From: Bryobacterales bacterium
GTDB taxonomy: Bacteria > Acidobacteriota > Terriglobia > Bryobacterales > UBA6623
Length of the DNA stretch: 64,000 nucleotides
Assembly: GCA_028819215.1 (NCBI GenBank)
Contig: JAPPMG010000102.1
Location: 1 to 64,000, forward strand
Reading direction: 5' to 3'
Shown here: positions 40,445-48,537 of the stretch, one piece after another
Layout: every line of letters begins with the position of its first letter
Position numbering within the stretch: position 1 is the first letter of the stretch
Notes under the pieces: generated by a model
The model's input: the letters and a program-made list of their open reading frames with translations, nothing else
The model's database searches: none
What the model was told of the DNA's origin: nothing
Program-made: the position numbers and the translations under genes

Positions 40445-42493
40445 ATGAGCAGACCGTTCACCCTTCTCACGGTGATTCTTGGACTGGCCGCCTTTTCCTG
40501 CGCGGATCACGTCGCCGAACAGCCCAATATCATCCTCATGATGGCTGATGACATGGGGATGGGCGATACCAGCGCGTACCAGGACTTCACAGGCAACGCG
40601 GACGAGGTCCAGCTTCATACCCCGCACATGGAGCGCTTGGCGCACATGGGCGTCCGCTTCACCAACGCCCACACTCCATCGTCCCGGTGTTCGCCGACCC
40701 GCTACAGCCTCCTTACGGGCCGTTACGCATGGCGGAACCGGTTGAAGCACTGGGTGCTGTACGGAGCCCAAGGCGATCCGATGATCGAGCCTGACCGGCC
40801 AACGATCGCTTCCATGCTGCGCGACCACGGGTACGTGACGGCCATGTACGGCAAGTGGCACGTTGGCCTCCGATACAGGCGTGCGGACGGTTCGCCGGCT
40901 GCTGGCTGGGACGACGCAGACCTGACCAAGCCGCTGCACACCTCGCCGCTTGACCATGGCTTCGATCATGCGCGGTTCACCTCGCGCTCGCACGGCACTT
41001 CGGGCCCGAACGCGCCCGAAGAGTCGAGCGGCAGGGGTCCCGGCCACGTCCATGGCCGGACGGTGGTCGCCGCCACCGAAGACGGCAAGCGACTCACCGT
41101 CACCGGGAGCGACGCATACGTGTTGGACCGACTAGGCAGCCGTCATTCCGACAACGCGATGGGATTCCTGTCCAGCCATATCAGCGAAGCAACGACTAGG
41201 TCCAGGCCATTCTTCCTGTACTATCCGGCCAACGCCAACCACGGCCCCTACACGCCTGACGAGACAATCGGCGGCGTGGCGGTGGCCGGTGCCGCCCGCA
41301 CGAAGTCCGGCCAGGCAATGGACGCGCGACACGACTACATCTTCGAAAACGACGTCGCCCTCGGTCGGATGCTCGATTGGCTGGAAAACACCGCCGATCC
41401 GCGACGTCCGGACTCTCGGCTAATCGAGACAACTCTCGTGATCTTCACGTCGGACAACGGGGCCGAGAAGGACAGCGATATCGCGACCGGCCCGTTTCGC
41501 TCGAACAAGGGATCGGCTTACGAAGGCGGGCACCGCGTGCCGTTCATCGTCTCGTGGCCCCAAGGCGGCGTTGGCGACGGCGATTCGTCCGATCCCGGCG
41601 AGAGCAGTCCGTCACCAATCAGCTTGACGGACATGTACGCCACGTTTGCCGAGATCGTCGGTGCGGAACTGCCGGACGTTAGGACCGGGCAGAAGGGCGG
41701 CGAGGACAGCTTCAGCGTATTGAGCGCGTTCCGAGGAGACACTCTGAAATATCGCCCTGCGCTCATCTTCAACGACCACAAAGAGGCGCAAGAGGACCCT
41801 GCTGCGGCAAGCATTCGTGTCGACTCGCCGCGCGTTGACGGAACCGTCATTCCGGGCCAGTGGAAGCTCTTCTTCGACGCGTCGCTGTTGCGGGCTGGCG
41901 AGGCCAACGCGTACGAGCTGTTCAACCTAGCCGAGGATCCGCGGGAACAGTCCAACCTCATCTCGACCCCCGGCCTGAGGCCGTTGCTCAAGCATATGAC
42001 CGAATTGGCCGTGCTCCACCGCAATGCTGGCGGACACCGTTTGGCTGAGATCGCTTCGCACCGAAGCGAAAGGATTGATTGGACCCACGGCCAGCCCCCT
42101 CTTATTGATGGGCTGGAGTTTTCTGTTTCCCCCGTTGGCGGTGACGTCACGTTCAGCGACAACGGTTTGGGGATATCCGGCGGACAATCGGATGCCGTGG
42201 ACGGGGGCGAGGCGATCTTGGTCAGCTTCAATCAGGACGTTGTTGTCGAATCGGCGGCAATCGCAGCGGGCGACGGTGCAGTCGGCGGCTACTATCGCGT
42301 CGGATCGCGTGCACCACTGGCGATCTACTGTGTCGACGGCGATATTGACTCCCTAGATCAGAGCGGAATCCTCAGCGACATCGGATTGCTCAAGAGGGGT
42401 GAGGAACTCCGCTTCGACAGCGGCCCACACTACGGCAACGAGTCCTCTGGTGATTGGCGACTCCAGAAGCTGACCGTGCGTCTGTTGCAATAA
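40445..42493 (+). CDS. Sulfatase lipoprotein with C-terminal beta-rich domain
   Basis: A 682-residue type I sulfatase. The signal ends GLAAFSC, a lipobox at Cys19. NIILMMADDMGMGD gives the paired Asp ligands and CSPTRYSLLTGRY (Cys82) the formylglycine site. KWHVG and FTSDNGAEKD complete the metal and substrate site. After the sulfatase fold ends near residue 545, about 130 extra residues form a beta-rich domain (DNGLGISGGQSD, then EAILVSFNQDVVVES) like those found in anchored or carbohydrate-associated extracellular proteins. It desulfates a glycan at the cell envelope. Probably monocistronic. Confidence 0.92.
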   Translation: MSRPFTLLTVILGLAAFSCADHVAEQPNIILMMADDMGMGDTSAYQDFTGNADEVQLHTPHMERLAHMGVRFTNAHTPSSRCSPTRYSLLTGRYAWRNRLKHWVLYGAQGDPMIEPDRPTIASMLRDHGYVTAMYGKWHVGLRYRRADGSPAAGWDDADLTKPLHTSPLDHGFDHARFTSRSHGTSGPNAPEESSGRGPGHVHGRTVVAATEDGKRLTVTGSDAYVLDRLGSRHSDNAMGFLSSHISEATTRSRPFFLYYPANANHGPYTPDETIGGVAVAGAARTKSGQAMDARHDYIFENDVALGRMLDWLENTADPRRPDSRLIETTLVIFTSDNGAEKDSDIATGPFRSNKGSAYEGGHRVPFIVSWPQGGVGDGDSSDPGESSPSPISLTDMYATFAEIVGAELPDVRTGQKGGEDSFSVLSAFRGDTLKYRPALIFNDHKEAQEDPAAASIRVDSPRVDGTVIPGQWKLFFDASLLRAGEANAYELFNLAEDPREQSNLISTPGLRPLLKHMTELAVLHRNAGGHRLAEIASHRSERIDWTHGQPPLIDGLEFSVSPVGGDVTFSDNGLGISGGQSDAVDGGEAILVSFNQDVVVESAAIAAGDGAVGGYYRVGSRAPLAIYCVDGDIDSLDQSGILSDIGLLKRGEELRFDSGPHYGNESSGDWRLQKLTVRLLQ

Positions 42494-42890
42494 CACCGCG
42501 ACGCGGTTCGATCTCTCGCCCTGAATCATGTTAAAGAGAAGGTCAAACACAAACGAGCTGACCAAGCCAGATTGAGCGATCGCCGCATCCTGACAGTGGC
42601 CTGGCGAAGAGCGGCTAGAAGGCTCCCAAGTTCCATGCCCAATATCGCCCAGTCGTGCAACGCATCCAAGAACTGACGGACCCGAATGCTATGGCCGCCT
42701 GGCGAAAAATCCTTGATTCGCACCGATAGCCCCCCTGCATGAATGGCGAGACGCCGCCCTGCAGTCTTCCATCTGGGCCAAGCACCCGTACCCGGCCGGC
42801 CGGTCAAGAGTGGGCCGCAAGGGAATGCTCAATATGGTATGATTTGAACAATTGAGGTGGCGGTATGTCGGTCCGCGCCTCTCCCTGCGC
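42494..42890. other. Gene-free stretch upstream of tRNA-Asp
   Basis: About 397 nt with no convincing gene. TATGAT at 42838-42843 is a plausible -10 for the tRNA 48 nt downstream, without a good -35. The end nearest the tRNA is more AT-rich than its surroundings. No terminator hairpin with a T run was seen after the sulfatase gene. Confidence 0.4.
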
Positions 42891-42967
<77 letters not shown>

Positions 42968-43033
42968 CTCCTCTTCGACATTCCAACTGCAAGCGGGGCG
43001 TACCTCGCATACGCGCGTTTGCCGGATACTCCC

Positions 43034-43840
43034 ATGAAGCAAAACAAGATCAAGGCAACCCTGCAGGCTGGAGGCTCCGTTCTCGGGACCTGTGTCTCAG
43101 ACTGCTTCAACCCTGAGATCGTGGTTGCGATCCAGGCAGCGGGCCTCGATTTCTTCTTCATCGACAGCGAGCATGCGCGCACGAGCTTTGACGACGTGCA
43201 GGCCTTTGTACGGGTTGCCAAGTCTACGGACGTCGTGCCTCTCGTTCGTGTCCCCCAGTCGGAGTATTTCTTCTTGGCCCGTATGTTGGATGTCGGAGCG
43301 ATGGGGATTATCAATCCGCGCACCGAGTCGGTGGAAGAGGTCCGGAAGATCGTCGGTGCGATGAAATTCCCTCCCCTGGGGCGGCGTGGCTACGGCCTGC
43401 GCAGCATCGTAACGGACCTAGATTTCAAAGGGGCCGCGGCCGAGATGGAATCAGCGAACTGCGAATCCATGGTCATCATCCAGATGGAGACGCAATCGTG
43501 CGTGGACAACATCGAGGAGATGGTCGCGGTAGACGGGGTGGATGCCACGATGGTCGGGCCGTTCGACCTCTCCGTGTCGCTGGGAATTCCGGGAGAATTC
43601 GAGCATCCGAAGTTCTGGGCGGCCTTTGACCGAATGGTCAAGGCCTGCAATGAAGTCGGAGTCGCTCCGGGCGTCCACTTTGGCAACACCAAGATGCTGC
43701 AACGCGCCCGGAATCACGGGGCAAGATTCCTAGTTTGCGGCACGGACATGTCAGTGCTGCTCAACGGATTCCGGTCGATTCGAACCGAGATGGAAGCCTC
43801 TGTGCCGCACGCCGCCGGTAAGGCTGGCGGGTACATGTAG
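43034..43840 (+). CDS. HpcH/HpaI-family aldolase
   Basis: A 268-residue class II aldolase barrel started at ATG 43034; TTG 43019 is an upstream alternative. Marker segments are FFFIDSEHARTSFDDVQ, VPLVRVPQSEYFFLARMLDVGAMGIINPR, shown by its GAMGIINPR end, and MVIIQMETQS with metal-binding Glu. GVDATMVGPFDLSVSLG provides the second metal Asp. These enzymes cleave 2-keto-3-deoxy or 4-hydroxy-2-oxo acids to pyruvate and an aldehyde. The Gfo/Idh oxidoreductase follows after 49 nt, so the pair may act on one sugar-derived pathway. Confidence 0.92.
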   Translation: MKQNKIKATLQAGGSVLGTCVSDCFNPEIVVAIQAAGLDFFFIDSEHARTSFDDVQAFVRVAKSTDVVPLVRVPQSEYFFLARMLDVGAMGIINPRTESVEEVRKIVGAMKFPPLGRRGYGLRSIVTDLDFKGAAAEMESANCESMVIIQMETQSCVDNIEEMVAVDGVDATMVGPFDLSVSLGIPGEFEHPKFWAAFDRMVKACNEVGVAPGVHFGNTKMLQRARNHGARFLVCGTDMSVLLNGFRSIRTEMEASVPHAAGKAGGYM

Positions 43841-43889
43841 TGCCCTCACGCCCGCCGCGCTCATTCCCTCCCGATCCCGAGGTGCAGAA

Positions 43890-44891
43890 GTGAAGCCTGT
43901 TCGCTGGGGGATCCTCAGTACGGCTAGGATCGGCACCCAAAAGGTGATCCCGGCCATGCAACGGGCAGACCACTGCGAGATCGTTGCTATCGCGTCACGA
44001 GACCTGAACAAGGCGCGCGAAGTGGCGGCCACCTTGGGGATTCCCAAGGCCTACGGTTCGTACGAAGAGCTGCTGGCCGACCCCGAGATCGAGGCCGTCT
44101 ACAATCCCCTGCCCAACCATTTGCACGTGCCGCTGTCCGTACAAGCAGCGCGGGCAGGCAAGCACGTGCTGTGCGAAAAGCCCTTGGCCTTGACCGCGAG
44201 CGAGGCCGGCGAGCTAATCCAGGCTCGAGATGCAGCTGGAGTGTTGGTCCAAGAGGCCTTCATGGTGCGCTACCACCCACAATGGCTGCGGGCCCGCGAC
44301 TTGGTTCGCTCCGGGAAGATCGGGGACCTGCGCTCGGTCCAGGGATTCTTCAGCTACAACAACCGGGATCCGCACAACATCCGCAACATCGCCGACATTG
44401 GTGGGGGCGGCCTGTATGACATCGGCTGTTATCCGATCACCGGTGCGCGCTTTCTCTTCGAAACCGAGCCGAGCCGTGTGGTTAGCCTTATCGAGCGGGA
44501 TCCGGAATGGGGCATCGACCGGCTGACCTCAGCAATCTTGGAGTTCCCCGGTGGACACGCCACGTTCACGTGTGCCACCCAGCTCACGCCGTATCAGCGC
44601 ATGCAAATCCTGGGCACCGAAGGGCGGATCGAGATCGAGATTCCGTTCAATGCGCCGGTAGACGTCCCCTGCCGGATCTTTGTCGACGACGGCAGCGTCC
44701 TCGGAAACAGAGGCGTCACGGTCGAGGAACTGCCCGTGACCGATCAATACACAGCCCAGGGCGAGGTAATCTCGCGAGCGATTCGAAGCGGAGAGCCCTT
44801 GGAGTTTCCGCTCGAGAACGCCATTTGGAGCATGCGCATCATTGACGCAGTGTTCCGCTCGGCCGAATCCGGCGTCTGGGAATCTGTATAG
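43890..44891 (+). CDS. Gfo/Idh/MocA-family oxidoreductase
   Basis: A 333-residue NAD(P)-dependent oxidoreductase starting at GTG 43890 with GAGG upstream. The Rossmann start WGILSTARIGTQKVIPAM, the EKP motif (HVLCEKPLALT) and the catalytic-domain GGGGLYDIGCYPITGARFLF are typical, and closest to the trans-1,2-dihydrobenzene-1,2-diol/1,5-anhydrofructose/xylose dehydrogenase side of the family. It oxidises or reduces a sugar or cyclitol in the cytoplasm. Downstream partner of the aldolase. No signal peptide, unlike many family members in related organisms. Confidence 0.92.
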   Translation: MKPVRWGILSTARIGTQKVIPAMQRADHCEIVAIASRDLNKAREVAATLGIPKAYGSYEELLADPEIEAVYNPLPNHLHVPLSVQAARAGKHVLCEKPLALTASEAGELIQARDAAGVLVQEAFMVRYHPQWLRARDLVRSGKIGDLRSVQGFFSYNNRDPHNIRNIADIGGGGLYDIGCYPITGARFLFETEPSRVVSLIERDPEWGIDRLTSAILEFPGGHATFTCATQLTPYQRMQILGTEGRIEIEIPFNAPVDVPCRIFVDDGSVLGNRGVTVEELPVTDQYTAQGEVISRAIRSGEPLEFPLENAIWSMRIIDAVFRSAESGVWESV

Positions 44892-44909
44892 CGCGTTTGC
44901 GGTGCTGGC

Positions 44910-45030
44910 TCACCAGATCAACACGACCTCGGCAGGCCACGGTCGAGAGCGACGGAAGAGTGTCCCGGTTTCGGGAGTAGCCAAATCCCCTGCCCCGAGC
45001 CGACACCTGGAATCTCCTTGGCTCAACCTC
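44910..45030 (-). pseudogene. Decayed 3' fragment of a HIT-like gene (paralogue of the gene at 46816)
   Basis: On the minus strand this segment aligns closely with the end of the intact HIT-like gene. GVGSGQGIWLLPKPG corresponds to NVGPEQGIWLHPKQG, VALDR to VHLDR, and AEVVLIW-stop to AEIVLIR-stop. At the DNA level GTAGCCAAATCCCCTG is shared exactly. A single-base frame change between VALDR and AEVVLIW, and a stop codon upstream of the aligned part, show it is not coding. It has the same orientation as the intact copy about 1.9 kb away, with the AbiE module between them. Confidence 0.7.
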
Positions 45031-45130
45031 GCCGCAGTCGGCGAAGAGACGGTGTCGTCCGTGCCGGCGCTGATCGACCGAGTGTTCGTATAGCTGCGTT
45101 TCGTCCAGCCTCATTGGCGCACTCCAGGTA

Positions 45131-45164
45131 AATTGTCACCAGTTATTTTCAAGTGGTAACATTT
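45131..45164 (+). promoter_or_regulatory. Promoter and inverted-repeat operator of the AbiE module
   Basis: TGTCACCA (45134-45141) and TGGTAACA (45154-45161) form an imperfect inverted repeat with a 12-nt AT-rich spacer, extended outward to 9 of 11 matches. TTGTCA (45133-45138) and TAACAT (45157-45162), 18 nt apart, can serve as -35 and -10, so each promoter element lies inside one arm. AbiEi antitoxins are known to repress their own promoters by binding inverted repeats, which fits this arrangement. The start codon is only 17 nt beyond. Confidence 0.6.
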
Positions 45165-45178
45165 TATTTGGGACCACC

Positions 45179-45772
45179 ATGCAAGAACACGCCGAAGCGA
45201 TCTTTCGTAAACACGGTGGCCAGCTTCGTATGACCGAAGCCCTCGACCACGGGATCACCCCCTACAAGCTCTATGCGCTGAGGGATCGAGGTGTCGTCGA
45301 GCCGGTCAGCCGAGGCATCTACCGGCTGGTGGACCTGCCGCCGCTCAGCGATCCGGATCTGGTGACGGTGAGCCTCCGCTATCCCAACGCCGTCATCTGT
45401 CTCATCTCGGCGCTGTCCTTTCACGACATCACAACCCAGATCCCGCATGAAGTGTCCGTAGCAGTGCCGCGAGACTCGCGCCTACCCTCGCTCGACCGCC
45501 CTCCCGTGCGGGCACACCGCTTCTCCAAGGCGAGTTACGAAGCCGGCATCGAAACCCATCGAATCGACGGCGCGGCGGTCAAGGTCTATGGCCGCGAGAA
45601 GACCCTGGCCGATTGCTTCAAGTTCCGCAACCGGATCGGCATGGACATCGTACTGGAGGCACTGCGGCTCCACCGAGAACGCAATGGACTCAAACCGGGC
45701 GTGCTGCTCGGCTACGCCCGGGCGTGCCGAGTGGAGAATGTGATGCGCCCCTATCTGGAGGCCAGCCTGTGA
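45179..45772 (+). CDS. AbiEi-family antitoxin / transcriptional repressor
   Basis: A 197-residue type IV-like antitoxin. The N-terminal winged helix region (EAIFRKHGGQLRMTEAL, then YKLYALRDRGVVEPVSRGIYRL) is the AbiEi DNA-binding domain. The C-terminal domain has EVSVAVPRDSRLPSLD and VYGREKTLADCFKFRNRIG. It represses its operon and counteracts the AbiEii nucleotidyltransferase toxin. It ends in a GTGA overlap with the toxin gene. A 34-nt AT-rich operator/promoter lies immediately upstream. Confidence 0.92.
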   Translation: MQEHAEAIFRKHGGQLRMTEALDHGITPYKLYALRDRGVVEPVSRGIYRLVDLPPLSDPDLVTVSLRYPNAVICLISALSFHDITTQIPHEVSVAVPRDSRLPSLDRPPVRAHRFSKASYEAGIETHRIDGAAVKVYGREKTLADCFKFRNRIGMDIVLEALRLHRERNGLKPGVLLGYARACRVENVMRPYLEASL

Positions 45773-46671
45773 AGTCCGCCCGAAATCTGCCCGCGTCCGT
45801 CCGGCAGCGCATCCTTAACCGGGCTAGGAGCAGCCGGCGGCCCTTCAGCGAGTTGCTGCAGTATTTCGCCATGGAGCGGTTCCTGTATCGGCTGTCGATG
45901 TCCAAACACTCCGATCGGTTCATCCTCAAGGGCGCGTTGATGCTACAGGTGTGGCGTTCGCCAGAGATCCGCCCAACCATGGATATCGACCTCTTAGGCA
46001 GGACGGACAACGCGGAAATGGGCATCGTTGCACAGATCCGGGACATTCTCGGCGTAGACGTACAACCGGACGGTCTGACCTTCGATCCGGCTTCCATCCG
46101 GACCGATCGCATTGCCGGAGATGCCGAGTACGAGGGGATCAGGATTCGGTTCCAAGGGGCGCTCGGCACAGCACGAGTCCACATGCAGATCGATATCGGC
46201 TTCGGCGACGCCGTGTTTCCCGAGGCGGAAGCAGCGGATCTTCCCGCGATGCTGGATTTCCCTGCGCCGCGGATACTTTGCTACAGCCGCGAGAGCACTG
46301 TCGCTGAGAAACTGGAAGCGATGGTCCAGCTAGGCATACTGAACAGCCGCATGAAGGACTTCTACGACATCTGGCTGCTGTCCCGCCAGTTCGACTTCGA
46401 CGGCCCCGATCTGTCGCACGCCGTCAGGCTCACCTTCGAACACCGAGGCACGGCGCTACCCGCCGTCGTCGAGGCATTCAACAGGTCGTTCGCCGACGAC
46501 AAGCAAGTCCAGTGGTCGGCATTTCGGAACAGGCTTCAGCAGGAGCACGTACCTGCCTCGTTTGAGGAAATCGTGGTCGCGATAGATGAGTTCCTATCGC
46601 CTGTCGTCGCGGCGCTCGGCTCTGACGACGCTAGTCCTACGCACTGGACAGCATCCGGTCCCTGGACCTGA
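45769..46671 (+). CDS. AbiEii/AbiGii-family nucleotidyltransferase toxin
   Basis: A 300-residue toxin started at GTG 45769, overlapping the antitoxin stop by 4 nt. The longer open frame from 45613 is a shadow. KGALMLQVW followed by RPTMDIDLLG (Asp72, Asp74) is the nucleotidyltransferase GS-DxD core, and EKLEAMVQLGILNSRMKDFYDIWLL carries the conserved Lys and the DxxD-like motif, shown here by its RMKDFYDIWLL end. AbiEii-type toxins block growth by modifying tRNA or by nucleotide binding, and AbiE systems can abort phage infection. The C-terminal tail beyond residue 275 is not conserved-looking. Confidence 0.92.
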   Translation: MKSARNLPASVRQRILNRARSSRRPFSELLQYFAMERFLYRLSMSKHSDRFILKGALMLQVWRSPEIRPTMDIDLLGRTDNAEMGIVAQIRDILGVDVQPDGLTFDPASIRTDRIAGDAEYEGIRIRFQGALGTARVHMQIDIGFGDAVFPEAEAADLPAMLDFPAPRILCYSRESTVAEKLEAMVQLGILNSRMKDFYDIWLLSRQFDFDGPDLSHAVRLTFEHRGTALPAVVEAFNRSFADDKQVQWSAFRNRLQQEHVPASFEEIVVAIDEFLSPVVAALGSDDASPTHWTASGPWT

Positions 46672-46815
46672 GCCGACTCTTTCCGTTTTGGATTCCCTAT
46701 CGCAGTCTCGGAGAAGTCGTCAAGAATAGTCCCCGCAATCTGGCCGGTGTTGGTGAAGGCGGGCTGTACAGCATCGGCCGTTATCTCAATCACGTGAGCG
46801 CGCTTGCGACGTGAA

Positions 46816-47400
46816 TCAGCGGATCAGGACGATCTCTGCTAGGTCGCGGTCGAGATGGACACAGAACCCGCCCTGTTTCGGGTGTAGCCAAATCCCCTGT
46901 TCCGGGCCAACGTTTGGAATGTCCTCCACCCTGCCAACGAGCGTGCCGTTGACATCCTCCACCTCGGGGCTGAGGGGGCCGATGTGCAGGTGAGCGTGAC
47001 ACTGCGTGCGGAAGAAATGGCTGTTTTGCGCTAGCCCCCACCGGCCAGGATATAGCTCTGCCCCGCGGGCCACCGCTTTCCGCCAAAGCTCAGCGCGCAG
47101 TTCCGGGCTGAGGTCCGCGGTTGATTGGTATCCGGCCGCATGCGCCTTGGGCAGAGCCAGATAGCGATTAGGCTTGTGGGGATTGATGTCTTTGAGGAAA
47201 TATACTTCGTCCGTCGCGCGCTCGGCCGTTCCGCAAAGACTGCAAACACGGCTCTCCATGCTCCCCGGCTTGGCGTGATCACAGGGACAGTCCACCACGG
47301 GCATCGGCACAAGCGGCACCAAGCCGAAGAACACCAGCAGCAACACCTGGGCTATCCGGCCCCCACGGAACCTAGCCCCGCGCTTGCTCGAGCGGCTCAT
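46816..47400 (-). CDS. Membrane-anchored HIT-like protein
   Basis: A 194-residue protein with an N-terminal membrane segment (about 16-34) followed by a Cys/His cluster (C38, C40, H42, C53, C56). A histidine-triad-like domain comes next: VYFLKDINPHKPNRYLALPKAH, shown by its NRYLALPKAH end, and QCHAHLHIG with H135-x-H137-x-H139. HIT proteins are nucleotide hydrolases or transferases of the cytoplasm; the CxxC before the fold is a common zinc site. Here the fold follows a membrane anchor, so it may be membrane-bound or outside. The start overlaps the dGTPase gene by 29 nt. A decayed partial copy lies at 44910-45030. Confidence 0.75.
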   Translation of the reverse strand: MSRSSKRGARFRGGRIAQVLLLVFFGLVPLVPMPVVDCPCDHAKPGSMESRVCSLCGTAERATDEVYFLKDINPHKPNRYLALPKAHAAGYQSTADLSPELRAELWRKAVARGAELYPGRWGLAQNSHFFRTQCHAHLHIGPLSPEVEDVNGTLVGRVEDIPNVGPEQGIWLHPKQGGFCVHLDRDLAEIVLIR

Positions 47401-48523
47401 GCTCCCCGCCTCCGAGGTGCTGCTTGTGGCACTTAATTAGGAACTCGTCTGTCATGCCGGCGATGTAGTCGCACACAAGTTTGTGCAAGGGTTCGCTGGC
47501 GAGTTGCTCCACGTAGCTGCTTGGCAGCGCTTCCGGGTGCTTGAGATAGTGCTGGAACAGCTCCTTGAGTCGGCTGGAGTATCCGCGCTCCTGGCTGATC
47601 CGAGCACTGTCTTTGTAGTAGGTGCTGGAGAGCAGGGAGCGCAACTGCCGCATGGTAGAGGCTGTTTCCTCGGCGGGGACAGCGATGCGCGAGGACAGGT
47701 GGCGGACGTCTTGACAGCTGTCGACACGCGCCGCCTCAGCGGCGCAACGCGTGCCCTCAATCAGGCCCCGCACGAACATTGCCATCAGCCGACGTTGGGA
47801 CTCGTTGAGGATGCGCCGTTCCGGAGCGCTGGGGTACTTCGCCTGCACGTCAGCATGCAGGTCTGCAAATGCCGGCACTGCCGAGCAGATGTCGGAGACG
47901 GTCAGGAACTTGTCGGTGACGGCATCCTCTAGATCTGCACTCAAGTAGGCGATCTCGTCGGCACCGTCGAGGAGCTGTGCCTCGAGTGTGGGGCGTAACT
48001 GGGGCAAGTACTCCTGATGCGATGGCTCTGCTGGGTCCAGTTCGCGCGAGTGCTTGAGCAAGCCTTCGCGCACTTCGAAGGTGAGGTTCAGCCCGCGAAA
48101 AGCCGCATATCGGCGTTCAAAGTGCTCCACGATGCGCAGTGCGTGGAAGTTGTGGTCAAAAGACGAGCCTTTGAGACGCATTTGCTCGTCCAGCGCTGAC
48201 TCCCCAGCATGGCCAAAAGCGGGATGGCCGAGATCGTGGGCCAGGGCAAGCACCTCGACCAAGTCCACGTTCAGTCGGAGTGCCGTCGCGACCGTGCGTG
48301 CAACTTGGGAGACCTCGATGGTGTGTGTCAGCCGGGTCCGGCTATGGTTGGAGTTCGGCAGAGTCGCGACCTGCGTCTTGCCGGCCAGGCGTCTGAACGC
48401 CCGCGAATGAATCACGCGGTCGCGGTCATGTTGGAACAGCCCGCGATAGGAGTCCGGATCTGGAGGCTCCGCGTGCTTGCGCAACAGCGACTGCTCTTCC
48501 GGGAACCGGAGTCGGGAAAGCAT
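47372..48523 (-). CDS. dGTPase-like HD-domain triphosphohydrolase
   Basis: A 383-residue deoxyguanosinetriphosphate triphosphohydrolase-like protein. HSRAFRRLAGKTQV lies near residue 39. The HD metal site is His67 (RLTHTIEVSQVA) with His95-Asp96 (LALAHDLGHPAFGHAGE). DGADEIAYLSADLEDAV supplies the fourth ligand. Such enzymes cleave dNTPs to deoxynucleosides and triphosphate, controlling nucleotide pools and sometimes limiting phage. It lies 14 nt after the YfgM-like gene and overlaps the HIT-like gene at its end, so the three may form an operon. Confidence 0.92.
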   Translation of the reverse strand: MLSRLRFPEEQSLLRKHAEPPDPDSYRGLFQHDRDRVIHSRAFRRLAGKTQVATLPNSNHSRTRLTHTIEVSQVARTVATALRLNVDLVEVLALAHDLGHPAFGHAGESALDEQMRLKGSSFDHNFHALRIVEHFERRYAAFRGLNLTFEVREGLLKHSRELDPAEPSHQEYLPQLRPTLEAQLLDGADEIAYLSADLEDAVTDKFLTVSDICSAVPAFADLHADVQAKYPSAPERRILNESQRRLMAMFVRGLIEGTRCAAEAARVDSCQDVRHLSSRIAVPAEETASTMRQLRSLLSSTYYKDSARISQERGYSSRLKELFQHYLKHPEALPSSYVEQLASEPLHKLVCDYIAGMTDEFLIKCHKQHLGGGEHEPLEQARG

Positions 48524-48537
48524 CGCGCTCCGTGAGG

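Noticed and set aside
44839..45114. 91-codon minus-strand open frame next to the Gfo/Idh gene
   Set aside because: The similarity to the HIT-like gene is in other frames and is interrupted, so this frame is a shadow of a decayed fragment.
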